Under the pieces are notes generated by a model. It worked only from the letters and a program-made list of their open reading frames with translations, did no database searches and was not told where the DNA came from. From Siphonodentalium dalli (lineage: Eukaryota > Mollusca > Scaphopoda > Gadilida > Siphonodentaliidae): DNA of 64,000 bases. This document shows, piece by piece, positions 11,310 through 22,600 of the stretch. Numbering within the stretch: position 1 is the stretch's first letter; every line of letters begins with the position of its first letter. Location: assembly GCA_032622095.1 (NCBI GenBank), contig CP136064.1, forward strand, positions 42,371,912 to 42,435,911, given 5' to 3'. The position numbers were made by a program, and so were the translations under genes.

Positions 11310-13584
11310 TATTGGTTAATAGGCATCTGATAGTATATGAACATTTTAATAATTGCCCGGGAGGAATGGCATAGATACATAGATGTTCATGGCATGGTCT
11401 GAGAAAATGCTACTAGATTAAACATTTATATGATTGCCTCATTACTACATTAGTCATGTACATGTATAACTAGAAGGTCGTGACAGTTCAACTAAGTTGG
11501 CCTGGAATTATTATGTTTAGCATACATATTATTCCAATCCCAATGTGTCAAGTCGACAATAGCAAATACGCAGGGCTATATTTAATAATTTTTCCACAAA
11601 TAGCCAGTTAGCCACTAGTTAATATATATATGTTAGCCATGCTGATCAAGCTCCCGCTTTATGCTTAAGGTTTAAATCGAGAACACAGTGTTAAAATCAT
11701 GAATTATTTAATATGTGAGAATGCTAAAACTAATCACCGTGCAATATAATTATTAAATTTAACTTGATGTGTCCATCACAGGAAACAGAATTCATACACA
11801 CAGATGGAAAGTTGGCCCGGAAGCATATCCTCTCACCCGTCACTGCATGAACTATGCAGTGTGCCGAGACCAAGTGGGATTGGGAGATGTTCTTCTTTTC
11901 CTTCACTCAACAAGAAGATAAATGACTCACTTTGTTAGTCACCAATTCACTGGGCTTCACATGTTTGTTACATCTGTGTGTCGAGTCTGTCGACTGTAGA
12001 TGGCTAGAATTGTATTTTGACCTGAGTCACATTCACAGTGAGTGGCTGAAGTCGTTGATAACTAAATTTAGTAATCTGTAATCACTAAATTGACTAATAC
12101 AATCCTAATATTATTAGATTAGTAAGCCACATGAACGCTTTCACCGATTACTGCGTCCACAAGTTCCAGCTACGCGCTACGTTCAACGGTTCATGACTGA
12201 ACTATACTGTGTATAGTAAATCAGTCAGCTCTAAAATGTCCATTTTCTGATTTCCTTGACCCAAGTTGAGGTTTGACATGACAGTGTTAGATATTAACAA
12301 TTAAATTTACTATTTAGAGAAGTACTTAGTTAGTAGATTGAACGATTTGCCGCTTGCAGTTGAAACTCTAAGTCTAAGTTCTAACCACTAAACCAGTCCA
12401 CTGTCCAGGTGAAAACAGACTTAAAATTGAACAATAACAGAACAAGTCAAATCGCCGTGGTGAGCAGTCTGCACAGACCAGTCCACATTCCATTCCAGTG
12501 ACCTTCATTTTCATATTTTTTTCAGTCACAGATTCGTCATTGAGTTTCTTTCCGACTGACTGATTTTCACTTTGAACACAGTTCACTTCAACTTCAAAAC
12601 AACTTAACAATAACATTAATAGTAATACCAAGTTCAGAAGTTGTTGTTGTTATTCTTCTTCTTCTTTTGACTGCTTTGACTCTAAAGTCATTCCAGTAAT
12701 TGGCTCGTAGTGCTATCTTCGCTTGTGCTTTCTCGTTTGTTCTCAACGCTTACGTGCTGTGGTACCGTTGTACATTTAAAATACGAGCGATAACAATAAC
12801 AAGCAATTCCATTTCCAATTTGGAGAAGACTGACGGACACGAGAGCGCCACCATTTTGTAACGAAATTACGTCATCATTTCCAACGTTGCTATGGCCTGC
12901 CAGGGGACGTAATATTCTAACTGTAACGGTACGGAATCTGGCGATGTTTGCCGAATGCTATGCGCCCGCGTCAGCTAAATCCACATTAAGCATTTAATTT
13001 TGAATAAGGTTGATTTTGTTTTTCAAATTTAATAGTGTTGCTATAGGGAGGCTGATCGAAGAAGAAAAATAAATTCGTTTTATTAATTTGACAATTCTAT
13101 TCCAACATGGCGGCCACCATAGGCCCCATAGGTCTGAATCGCCCGGATGTAAAAACAATTTTTTCATGTTGATAGGGTATAGAAATTACTGACGTCACAT
13201 ACGTAATACCGTAAAACAACCCTTTTGGGTTGTGATTAAACATAAGTCTGAGATAATTTCTCGAAATTTCGAGAAAACTCGGGTCTCAGATAACTTCTCA
13301 ATATTTTGACTTTGACGGGAGATATTTTCTAAAAAATTGAATATCATCTCAATATGATAACATATTATAGTGACTTCGAGATCGGTCGCAGCTTCGGTCA
13401 CAGCCGATATAGGAAATATGTCTGCGATGTCCATATGCGAGGAATCTCGAACAATTATGACCGTGGCTGCAGCTGCAACGAATGTCACTTTCAATATCCA
13501 ATACAAACAACATGGATTCCCTGTAATTTAATCATCGAATTTGAGGGTCTGGTATGAGTGCATGGTATCATAAACGATATACAT
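11310..13584. other. No supported gene; possible promoter-like stretch at about 12650-13140
   Basis: From 12720 to 13140 the sequence is less AT-rich, with ACGTCATC and GCCACCATTTTG / ATGGCGGCC motifs, resembling an invertebrate promoter. It could hold the missing 5' exon of PPP1R7, but similar motifs occur in elements elsewhere here (44950), so this is only a suggestion. Confidence 0.25.
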
Positions 13585-13748
13585 GTTATCGCTGCAGTGA
13601 ATTGATCTGGGGCGAAGTATCACGTCGAGTTGAAGAGGTCAGATCGCTGGATCAAACGAGCCGCCACAGGCGTCGAGTTTGATCCAGCGATCTGACCTCT
13701 TCAACGAGACGTGATGCGAAGCCCAGTTCAATTCACTGCAGCGATAAC
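13585..13748. mobile_element. Foldback element
   Basis: Arms GTTATCGCTGCAGTGAATTG and its complement at the two ends, with the inner arm GATCCAGCGATCTGACCTCT also matched. The loop is near 13660. No clear target duplication. Confidence 0.75.
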
Positions 13749-14091
13749 AGGTTTATTATATGACATGCTTTTTATTTAAGCACAATTTCTCTCATTAATT
13801 ATGAAATGAAACCAATTGCACACGCTCGCTATAGTATCAAAAATAAAGAAAGAACTGTCCTGCTTTTTCCGGTCATGCGCAGTATGCGAGATAGAGAAGG
13901 GTGGTATGACATCGGATCAAACTGTAGCTGATCCGATGGTCGGGAAATGATCACTTTACTATAGTGGTATTGGGGAACGAAAAAAGATAGTCATATTATA
14001 AATAAGGTTATCTGTTGATCAAACCCAATGCTGTATATTTTATACTTTAAGAGCATTAATTATATAAATAAACATTATTAGTTTATATAGG

Positions 14092-15635
14092 CCTACTCTC
14101 GGGCTCCAAATAAAAGTGCAGGCCCAAATAATAGTGCAGGGGGGGGGTAAATTCCATTGAAAGTTAATAAACATGCAAACCCAAATAATAGTGCAGGGGG
14201 AACTCTGAGCAAAACATCAACATATTAACGGTGGTTAACTCTTTCATCACGGTAGCCCGCTGTAGCAGCCAAATTAACAATTACGCTTCATCACGGCAGC
14301 CCGCTGTAGCGGTCTATTATGTCAAACACAGGCATCCTGTGTTTAAATTGCTTTTGAATCACAAACATATGACAATTAAAGTTTATCTAATGTGGGGGTA
14401 TTCTGGAGCATAGACAGGAAATATATAAACTTGGTTTTATCTCAAAAATGTTATAGAAACGAGTTTTATTCCTTTCCAAACAGGCATAGACCAAGCAAAC
14501 TAAATTTATAAACATATCGGGTGATAGTGATGGTGACGAGTTTTCTGAGGATGAATTCTTTGAGAATTTTAATGTTTGTGTATTTGATATATTGTGTGCA
14601 GTTAGTAAATATCCAGAAAACAGCTTGTCTCAGATGATAAAGATCATAGTGGAGACTAAATTGATTACTCTAACTCTAGCGATAATGAACTGTCTGACCT
14701 GGATTCAGAGCATGGAAGTAAAATAAGTAATTACTCTATAGTGGAGAATGTGACAGTGATTACAAGGATATGTGGAACATAATTGAAAACACAACTTGTT
14801 CATACATAAAGACCTATTTGTTGAGTTTATATACCTTTCCCCAGTTGATAAGGAATACCTTCATTGATAATGCTACATTGGATAATTTTTGTATACACCA
14901 CACCTGTAAAGGATGTATTCTACCTGTTATCATGGCACAGTATATCAGAGGTAAATGGACTATAGGTTCACCGAGGTTTAGTAGAACATGAACGTAAAAC
15001 TATATTAGAGATGTAGTATTCATATTGCACCACAAATAACAGAAAACAAGATGTAATAGGCGATTTTACGTAAATGTTACCGGTTCTCACCTGTTTTATA
15101 CCTGTAATTACTTAACAAGACAAATTGACAGTCACACAAACATACTCATTTGATACTTCAATATCTCCCGAACATGACAATACATAGATTGCCATAGGTA
15201 TCAATTACTAGTATAGTGTATAGTATACATAACATGCACATACTATTTTCTTAATATTATTGCCAGATATTCAGGGTTGCGGGATAAATGTAGCTATGAT
15301 ATTCAGTGATGAAAGAGTTAAACAAAGTATTTTTATAGTATAGGAATAAGTATCAAGTATAGGAATATAGTATGTGTCAAGTGGTGTTTTATTAAATATT
15401 TAAATGTTGACATGTATGCCATATTCATGTACATGCATAAAGTTATACCCGTAAGCTCACCATTTTGATATCAGAGTCATATAGAAATCTAGAGTTTGTG
15501 CTGATTTCAATTTTCATAGCCTCAAAATTAATAAACGTGCAGACCCAAATAAGCACTGTGCAGGGGGGAAATTACCCAAGAAAATAATGAACGTGCATGC
15601 ATGTTTATTTGGAGCCCAAGAGTAGGCGTGTATGG
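14092..15635. mobile_element. Outer TIR element with a nested TTAA element
   Basis: Left end CCTACTCTCGGGCTCCAAAT, right end complementary (TTTATTTGGAGCCCAAGAGT then AGG). Inside both ends are repeated CCCAAATAATAGTGCAGGGG-type segments. It is interrupted by the element at 14235-15321. Confidence 0.65.
14235..15321. mobile_element. TTAA-flanked (piggyBac-like) decayed element
   Basis: Starts TTAACTCTTTCATCACGG and ends GTGATGAAAGAGTTAA; TTAA at both ends fits piggyBac-type insertion. Inside, near 14520-14740, a broken + strand frame reads acidic text (GDSDGDEFSEDEFFENF; later NELSDLDSEHGSK), like the acidic N-terminus common in piggyBac transposases. Frameshifts and stops make it a relic; the catalytic domain is not visible. 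Confidence 0.55.
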
Positions 15636-17849
15636 CCTAGGCATATAAAAAAAAACATCGACATTCGGAATTAACTATAAACTCCAACTTTCCAAAACAA
15701 AATTCATAAAATTAGATAGATTACTGTTTTCCTAAAACAACCATCGAACCCAAAGATAAAAATCTACACGTATCAACTACCGATTCATTTTTTCATTCAT
15801 TCAATTATTGTCCGCCTTTTTCATTTATTCAGTGGCCGCCATTTTGGATTTGATCGGTAGTACGGGAACTCGCAACCAGGATTTGGTGAAAACGTGATGT
15901 CACATATCCTGGTCATGGTAACTTCGAGGTTCCAAATCCGGCTGTGACTAGTTGCGACCGATCTCGAAGTCACTCATAATTTTCTCAAAATTTTGAGATA
16001 ATTTCTCAAGTACTGAATCTGGACTGGGGAAGTCGGCCCCATGCGAAGTCGACAACATATGAAGACGGCCCCACAAGAAGTCAACCCCAGAGAAGTTGAC
16101 CCCATTCCATGATTGATTAGATATGAAAACCCAATCTCTACCAGAGTGCACCAGTCATACTCCTTTCTGACTCTTATCACCCGCTGGGTACTTGTCTGTG
16201 GTTTCTATATTTAGCGTGGGGTTTTCCTGCCAAATGCGAAAACCCATCACTTCAAAGTAAAATTTCCTATGTGAGTTGATAATAATTCCCACACTAAAGG
16301 TAAAAACTTAATGACAGAATGGAGAATCAAAGCGGTAGTTTTGTTGACGATTTTCGCAAGCTACTCGTCAAAATTGCTACAAATTAGAACTTTTGTGTTT
16401 GACTTGGCATGCGTGTTGGTGTGACAATGTCGTCCATGTGCATTTAGACATTTGTGTTGATAAAATAATCAGAGAACAAAATCACACCATTTCGCAATAT
16501 ATATGTAGTTCTTTGGTTCTAGTGGGACTTTCCAAACTTAAGGTATAACACTACCACATTTTGTCTGATATTTTGTGTGCTTAATATGGGCAGAATGTTG
16601 CTATGTTCGCTTATTACATATCTTAATATCACAGAAGTCCACCAAATGTGGATAAAATGTCGCCGGTAGCAGCAGTCTTACTGATACATCAACGGAGGGT
16701 AAACCTTACATGGAGTTTGATGAAACCCATGAATGACAGATTGTTTAAAATCATTCTTGATAAATTTATGGATATCAATACGAAAAAAGATCACGACATA
16801 ATGACTGCCATTCATTATATGACTGCCTTTCATAATGAAAGGCAGTCATTAAATTAGTCACGATCTAGCCTATTCTAGCCTCTAGGCGTGTTTCCGTTAG
16901 CTTCCAGAAGATACGTATATTCATAACACTAAATAGCTCTTATCATCTTGGGATCTGGGAACATCACAAATGATAAAAATCTAGTCCTTCCCAGGAGACG
17001 GGAGCGATTGCTCTCGCACCCGTATGCACACACAATTTCTAATTCACGGGTGCTAAAATTCGCACTTGTCCCTCTTTTCAAAATGTTTATGGTCACTGTA
17101 ACCCTTGATTTAATATTGAACCATTTGAAGGTATATTTAGAACCATTCCCATCTCAGATAAATTATCGGCCTGTGAAAGTGTCACTGGACATAGGTATAT
17201 CACACAATGACATTTTGTTTGTGAAAAACCCAACTTACGATTATATTACACATGCAATTTTCCTGCTTTAACTAAAAAAAAATTAGATAATTATTTGAAA
17301 ATTTTGAGATAATAATCTGAAAATATTCAGATACATGTTGAAATTTCGACATATTATCTCAAAATATTGAGAATTTATCTTGAAATTTTGAGATAAAAAT
17401 AAACATTGTCAATGCCTATTTCAGCCCTATTAATTCTGTATATGTATTGGTTAGATATTAGTTTAAGCTGCAATGTATGACCAATAATCTGACAATAGAT
17501 CAGACCATTAGCATGTCGGACAGACTGTCGCAGTGCTTGATCTAGCTAATACCTGTACTCTGACAGCCTCCACTCCAGTTGCACTTTCCTATAGTATACT
17601 AAATACTCATTGATGAGTAGTTATCCCTCAGGAAATGTTTCGATAATAAGTTCATCAGATCGTTTGTTGAACTTATTTATCTGAGCATTTCCATCCAATA
17701 AATAGGATTCCTTCTGCACTTTTATTATCTGTTGTCTGCTTATCTTTCTTGAAAAACCCTCCAGATGAATAGTAGACCATTCCAATATATACTTTTATAA
17801 CTGGATTGGAGAATCCATTTAGTATCGATCTTTTTAATCTGTTTAATTT
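15636..17849. other. No gene recognised
   Basis: A 107-residue open frame at 16948-17271 (+) and shorter ones show no motif I know. 17280-17400 has several ATTTTGAGATAA inverted repeats. 15943-15975 is the reverse complement of about 13365-13395. Confidence 0.45.
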
Positions 17850-18108
17850 TCACCACCTGGAATACTTGGCGGCCTAGCAAATATTTGACGAGCCAACCGA
17901 CATAAACGCTCGATACCAAATTGCGTTGAACAAAATGTTGATATATAACATGTTTTGGAAATTTTTTATATTAGAGTTAACAGTGGTTTATAGCATTGTT
18001 TTTTGGTAATTAATCGATTCTGATAACTAAAGCGTCTTTTGATGAAATGTTTGTGTTGTTGGAATCTGATGATATGGGGACCATCAAATCGGATTGTGTA
18101 CCTTTAAA
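17850..18108. mobile_element. GGTACTCAATC-family right half
   Basis: Ends GTTGGAATCTGATGATATGG then ACCATCAAATCGGATTGTGT ACC; the internal part is the complement of 2185-2270. Left end not found. Confidence 0.6.
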
Positions 18109-18549
18109 GATTCCAAGGAAAATCAAGTTTTTTAAATTAATATTCATTTCCTTATTTCAAGTGTTAATTCCAGAGTTGCAAAAAAAAAATGAAAATAAAA
18201 AATCATTTATGAATGCCCTCACCACTCTTCTATATAAATCAATCTTAAAACTGACCCCCCCCCCCCCCATTCCTAATACAAAATTATGATCCATAATCCA
18301 ATGATTATGTAATATATTCTAAAATGGCCACAATCGAATCAAAATTGTGGCTCTTTGATAGAGGTTGTGTGTCAATTAGGCGAGATGTGGAGATCCTGGG
18401 TACTCTAATCAATGTTTCGGAAATCGTGGGTACTAAAATGAAAATTTTGTAGATCCTGGTCCGGCTGTGTGTATGCTATAATCAACTCAAATGTGACCTA
18501 TTCAGCAGCAGTGTGTGGACGGAGCAGGCTGAACCAGTAATGAGTCAGC

Positions 18550-18965
18550 GGCATGCATGCAGATAGTGTGTCTGTCATTTGTAGAATGCACAGTGAGCTA
18601 GCATCACCAAATTCTCCCTCTGGGAACCTCATTCTACATAGGCCTCATCACCTGAGAAGTATCTGTAGTCTCAAATTAACATTGTTTTTAGTTACTTTAC
18701 CCTTCTGGGAATTTCTATATCCCATAATTTGCAGAAGATAAAATGAATAAACAAGGTGACTAATGGATGAACATCACCAACTTCAACTGGGGAACTTGAA
18801 TCTGATCCTAGGTCTCCCATAGCAGTTGAGGCCTAGAAGCAGAATGAGGTTCCCAGAAGGTGAAGTTGGTGATGGTAGCTCACAATGCGGGATAATGTCA
18901 CTAAATTCACCCTCTGTTGGCCTCATTCTGCAAATGACAGACACACTATTTGCAGTCTTTGTTCC
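18550..18965. mobile_element. hAT-like MITE (GTGTCTGTCATTTGCAG family), diverged composite
   Basis: Left ATAGTGTGTCTGTCATTTG, right CAAATGACAGACACACTAT; internal AAATTCACCCTCTGGGAAC repeats. End motifs are diverged and no clean target duplication is seen. Confidence 0.65.
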
Positions 18966-19291
18966 GACATTGGGTCGATTCTGATCAATGTCCAACATTT
19001 ATAATTGGAAGTAGCAAATGCCACTTTAGATGTCCATAGACTTCATTAGCACGTATCGCATATTTCTCCCTAAGGTGTCATAAGTAGAAATCTTTTCCCA
19101 AGTAATGTCATGGATTGTAATGATAACTGATTGGCAAACACTGGTCTAAATTGTAGTTCCAATATAGATTTGGTTGACAACTACTGTGTTGATAATAGCT
19201 GATAAGATATACCAAATTTTGAAGTATTTCTGCATGGTAAATCTCTCTCGAACCAGAATACATCTTGCCCCTTACCAACTGTGAGCAAAAC

Positions 19292-19508
19292 TACAGTAAT
19301 GCTCTAAGTAATCGACTTCTTAACCACAGCAGAATTATGGGTAACTTTTCAGGATTTATTCGGAAATATTGCATGTTGCCATTCATCGGAAAGCTGTCCC
19401 CGAGAGTTTTCCGATGAATGGCAACAAGCCATATTTCCGACTAAATCCTGAAAAGTTACCCATAATTCTGCTGTGGTTAAGAAGTCGATTACTTAGAGCA
19501 TTACTGTA
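19292..19508. mobile_element. Tc1/mariner-like foldback MITE, copy 4
   Basis: TA-flanked complete copy ending 47 bases before PPP1R7 exon 1, so it lies in the intron just upstream of the first coding exon. Confidence 0.88.
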
Positions 19509-19564
19509 CCCTTTGAAAGGCTCAGAAGTTGTGAATATTATTCTTTGTCTTTCAGAAAATAACC

Positions 19565-19672
19565 ATGAGTGCTGATGATGGCTTTATATCTGAGGAAGAA
19601 ACTGAAGAACCAATTGTTCTGAATGATGATGAGGGTGCCAACGAAATAGTCATCTCTGACGTTAATGCTACG
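19565..19672 (+). CDS. PPP1R7: PPP1R7 coding exon 1
   Basis: Encodes residues 1-36, starting MSADDGFISEEETEEP, an acidic tail typical of the SDS22 N-terminus. The exon itself begins at 19556 after a pyrimidine-rich tract and AG; the 9 bases before ATG are in frame and open, so a coding upstream exon cannot be excluded. The donor is GT at 19673. A Tc1-like MITE ends at 19508, 47 bases before the exon. Confidence 0.85.
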
Positions 19673-22600
19673 GTCTGTGGAAAAATAACTTGGTCATGCT
19701 GAAATCTTATGCTTCAAATAATTACAGTAACTTTTCAGGATTTAGTCGGAAATATGGTTTGTTGCCATTCACTTTCCGATGAATGGCAACAAGCCATATT
19801 TCCGAACTAAATCCTGAAAAGTTACCCATAATTCTGCTGTGGTTAAGAAGATGATTATTTTGGGATTTACTGCATATGTACCTGCAAGAAACCCTGAGAT
19901 ATGAGTGGAGTTTTGAATCTTTGATTGACTGTAGCAACCATTATCTCAGGGTTACTTGCAGGTACATATGCAGTAATGCCCAAAATAATCATCTTCTTAA
20001 CCACAGCAGAATTATGGGTAACTTTTCAGGATATAGTTCGGAAATATGACTTGTTGCCATTCATCGGAAAGCTCTCGGTGAGAGCTTTCTGATGAATGGC
20101 AACATGCCATATTTCCAACTAAATCCTGAAAAGTTACCCATAATTCTGCTGGTGTTAAGGAGTAGATTATTTAGGGTATTACTGTAATTTGTTTCTCAGA
20201 ATTGTATTTTAAATTTCACTGGGAGAATAATCTGTCATAATATCGTCATATCTGTAAACTTTCTAACCAAATGAGCAGTACATACAATCCTTCCATCTGT
20301 TTGCTGCCTTGATAACTCATTCATAGTAATCCTTCCATCTGTTTGCTGCTTTGATAACTCATTCATAGTAATCCTTCCATCTGTTTGCTGCCTTGATAAC
20401 TCATTCATAGTAATCCTTCCATCTGTTTGCTGCCTTAATAACTCATTCATAGTAATCCTTCCATCTGTTTGCTGCCTTGATAACTCATTCATAGTAATCC
20501 TTCCATCTGTTTGCTGCCTTGATAACTCATTCATAGTAATCCTTCCATCTGTTTGCTGCCTTGATAACTCATTCATAGTAATCCTTCCATCTGTTTGCTG
20601 CCTTGATAACTCATTCATAGTAATCCTTCCATCTGTTTGCTGCCTTGATAACTCATTCATAGTAATCCTTCCATCTGTTTGCTGCCTTGATAACTCATTC
20701 ATAGTAATCCTTCCATCTGTTTGCTGCCTTGATAACTCATTCATAGTAATCCTTCAATCTGTTTGCTGCCTTGATAACTCATTCATAGTAATCCTTCCAT
20801 CTGTTTGCTACCTTGATAACTCATTCATAGTAATCCTTCCATCTGTTTGCTGCCTTGATAACTCATTCATAGTAATCCTTCCATCTGTTTGCTGCCTTGA
20901 TAACTCATTCATAGTTTCTTAGACAAAATTGAAAGTTTGTTGGGAGACTTTACAAATGAGGTTTTGCTAATTATCTACATTTAACCCTCTTTGCTCTAGA
21001 CTTGGATTATATGATCTCTATGGTGTGGAGGTTTCTTATGAGGAGGGTTACAAGAGTTGTTCTAGTATTATTACTACCTATCTTTATTTTGTAGTAACAA
21101 CCAGTGACAGCTTGAAAATGTGTGGAAATTTGCAACTGATGATGATTCTGTTTGAACTCGGCCATCTATATTCAATATGCCAAGACTCCCATATCGCAGT
21201 CTTGAAATTGCTCTAGATCGCCACTTTTTAAAGCTGAAGGGTTCACTCTCACAAAAAAATGTGCTGAAGGGTACACAGGTTTTGAAATCTCTTTCGAAAT
21301 GACATTTAGTTTTCGTGTCTACCATGATTTATGTTAGTGAATAATGAAAATTAAAATGAACTGAAAATAAACTGCCGATGGGCGCCAGTCTTTCAGGAAC
21401 ACAGTTGAAGAAACTGCATTAGCGCCAATAGTAAACCCTGTGCACAGGGATGTGGCTAGAGGGGGGGGGTGTGGGGGGGGTGTCTCACCCCCCCCAGCAG
21501 AGAGCTATATTTTCAATAGTTGGAAATTTCATACCTGCCACAACGAAATTTCACACCAACAATAGGTTGAAAATGTTCTTGTAGTTTGATTATAAAACAA
21601 TTTATTGGGGGAATTTATTGTTTTTCGACCAATATTTGCATATGTTCCGATTTTTGGTCAAAATTTTTGACAGAAATGGTCATCAGTTGGAAATTTTCCA
21701 ACCTTAGGGGGGTGACAGGTTGCAAATTTCCAACACTTGGAAAGCTTGTGTCCTGGTCTCTCCCCCGTGGCCAGTCAAAAACTTCTAGTTTATTTAAGAA
21801 AACAATATTGTCATACAATTGGTCAACATTGTCATTGGAATTGTCATCAGTTGGAAAATTTCCAACCTAAGTGGGGGTGTAGGGTTTGAAATTTCGAACA
21901 GTAGGAAGGCTTGAGGCTAGTCTAGATGTTAGGATTTCAAAATTTTCTTGTTCAGATTTCAAAATTTTCGCACACCGGGCCGAACCATAGTCGGCCCGGT
22001 GTGTCATTGCCCCATTCACATGGCCAATACAAAACTGCTAATTAGTTTAGCAAAACAATATTTTACTACATTTGGTCAAACTTGTAGACATAAATGGTCA
22101 TCAGTTGAAGAATTTTCCAACCTGAGGGGGAGTATGAGGTTTGAAATTTCCAACACTAGGAAAGCTTCAGTTGAGGCCAGTCTTGATGCTAGGATTTGCG
22201 ATTTTCTTGTATAGTTTTCAAATTTTCTCACACCGGGCCGAACAACCATGGTCGGCCCGGTGTTTCCTGGTCTGTTGTCGGTAGCTGTGTGCATTTGTCT
22301 GGAATTAGATCACTAGTTGTTTTTTTGGGGGCAATTTTCAGGTTAAAATATCTTAATGTTCTCATACTGGGAAAATAGAAGCATGGCTTATGAATATATA
22401 GGAAATTAGGCCTGAGCATGAGGTACAAGCGGGGGGTGTGCAAATGGAAATATGCAAAAAAGTTGTGTTGGTACGATTCCGACTCAAGGGGGGGGGGGGG
22501 GGGGTGCAAATGGAATTATGCAAAAAGTTGTGTCGGTGTGATTCCGACTCAAGGGGGGGGGGGGTGCAAATGGAATTATGCAAAAAGTTGTGTTGGCGTG

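Noticed and set aside
12355-12400. tRNA-like A box on the minus strand (GTTTAGTGGTTAGAAC)
   Set aside because: No B box, no cloverleaf and no tail nearby.
16648-17271. Two + strand open frames of 69 and 107 residues
   Set aside because: No recognisable domain, splice context or homologue, and length expected by chance in AT-rich DNA.
20235-20744. 169-residue repetitive open frame on the minus strand
   Set aside because: It is the 42-bp minisatellite read in frame; the unit length is a multiple of three, so it stays open by arithmetic.
20284-20915. CRISPR-like regular array
   Set aside because: Units are contiguous without unique spacers, and the genome is eukaryotic.
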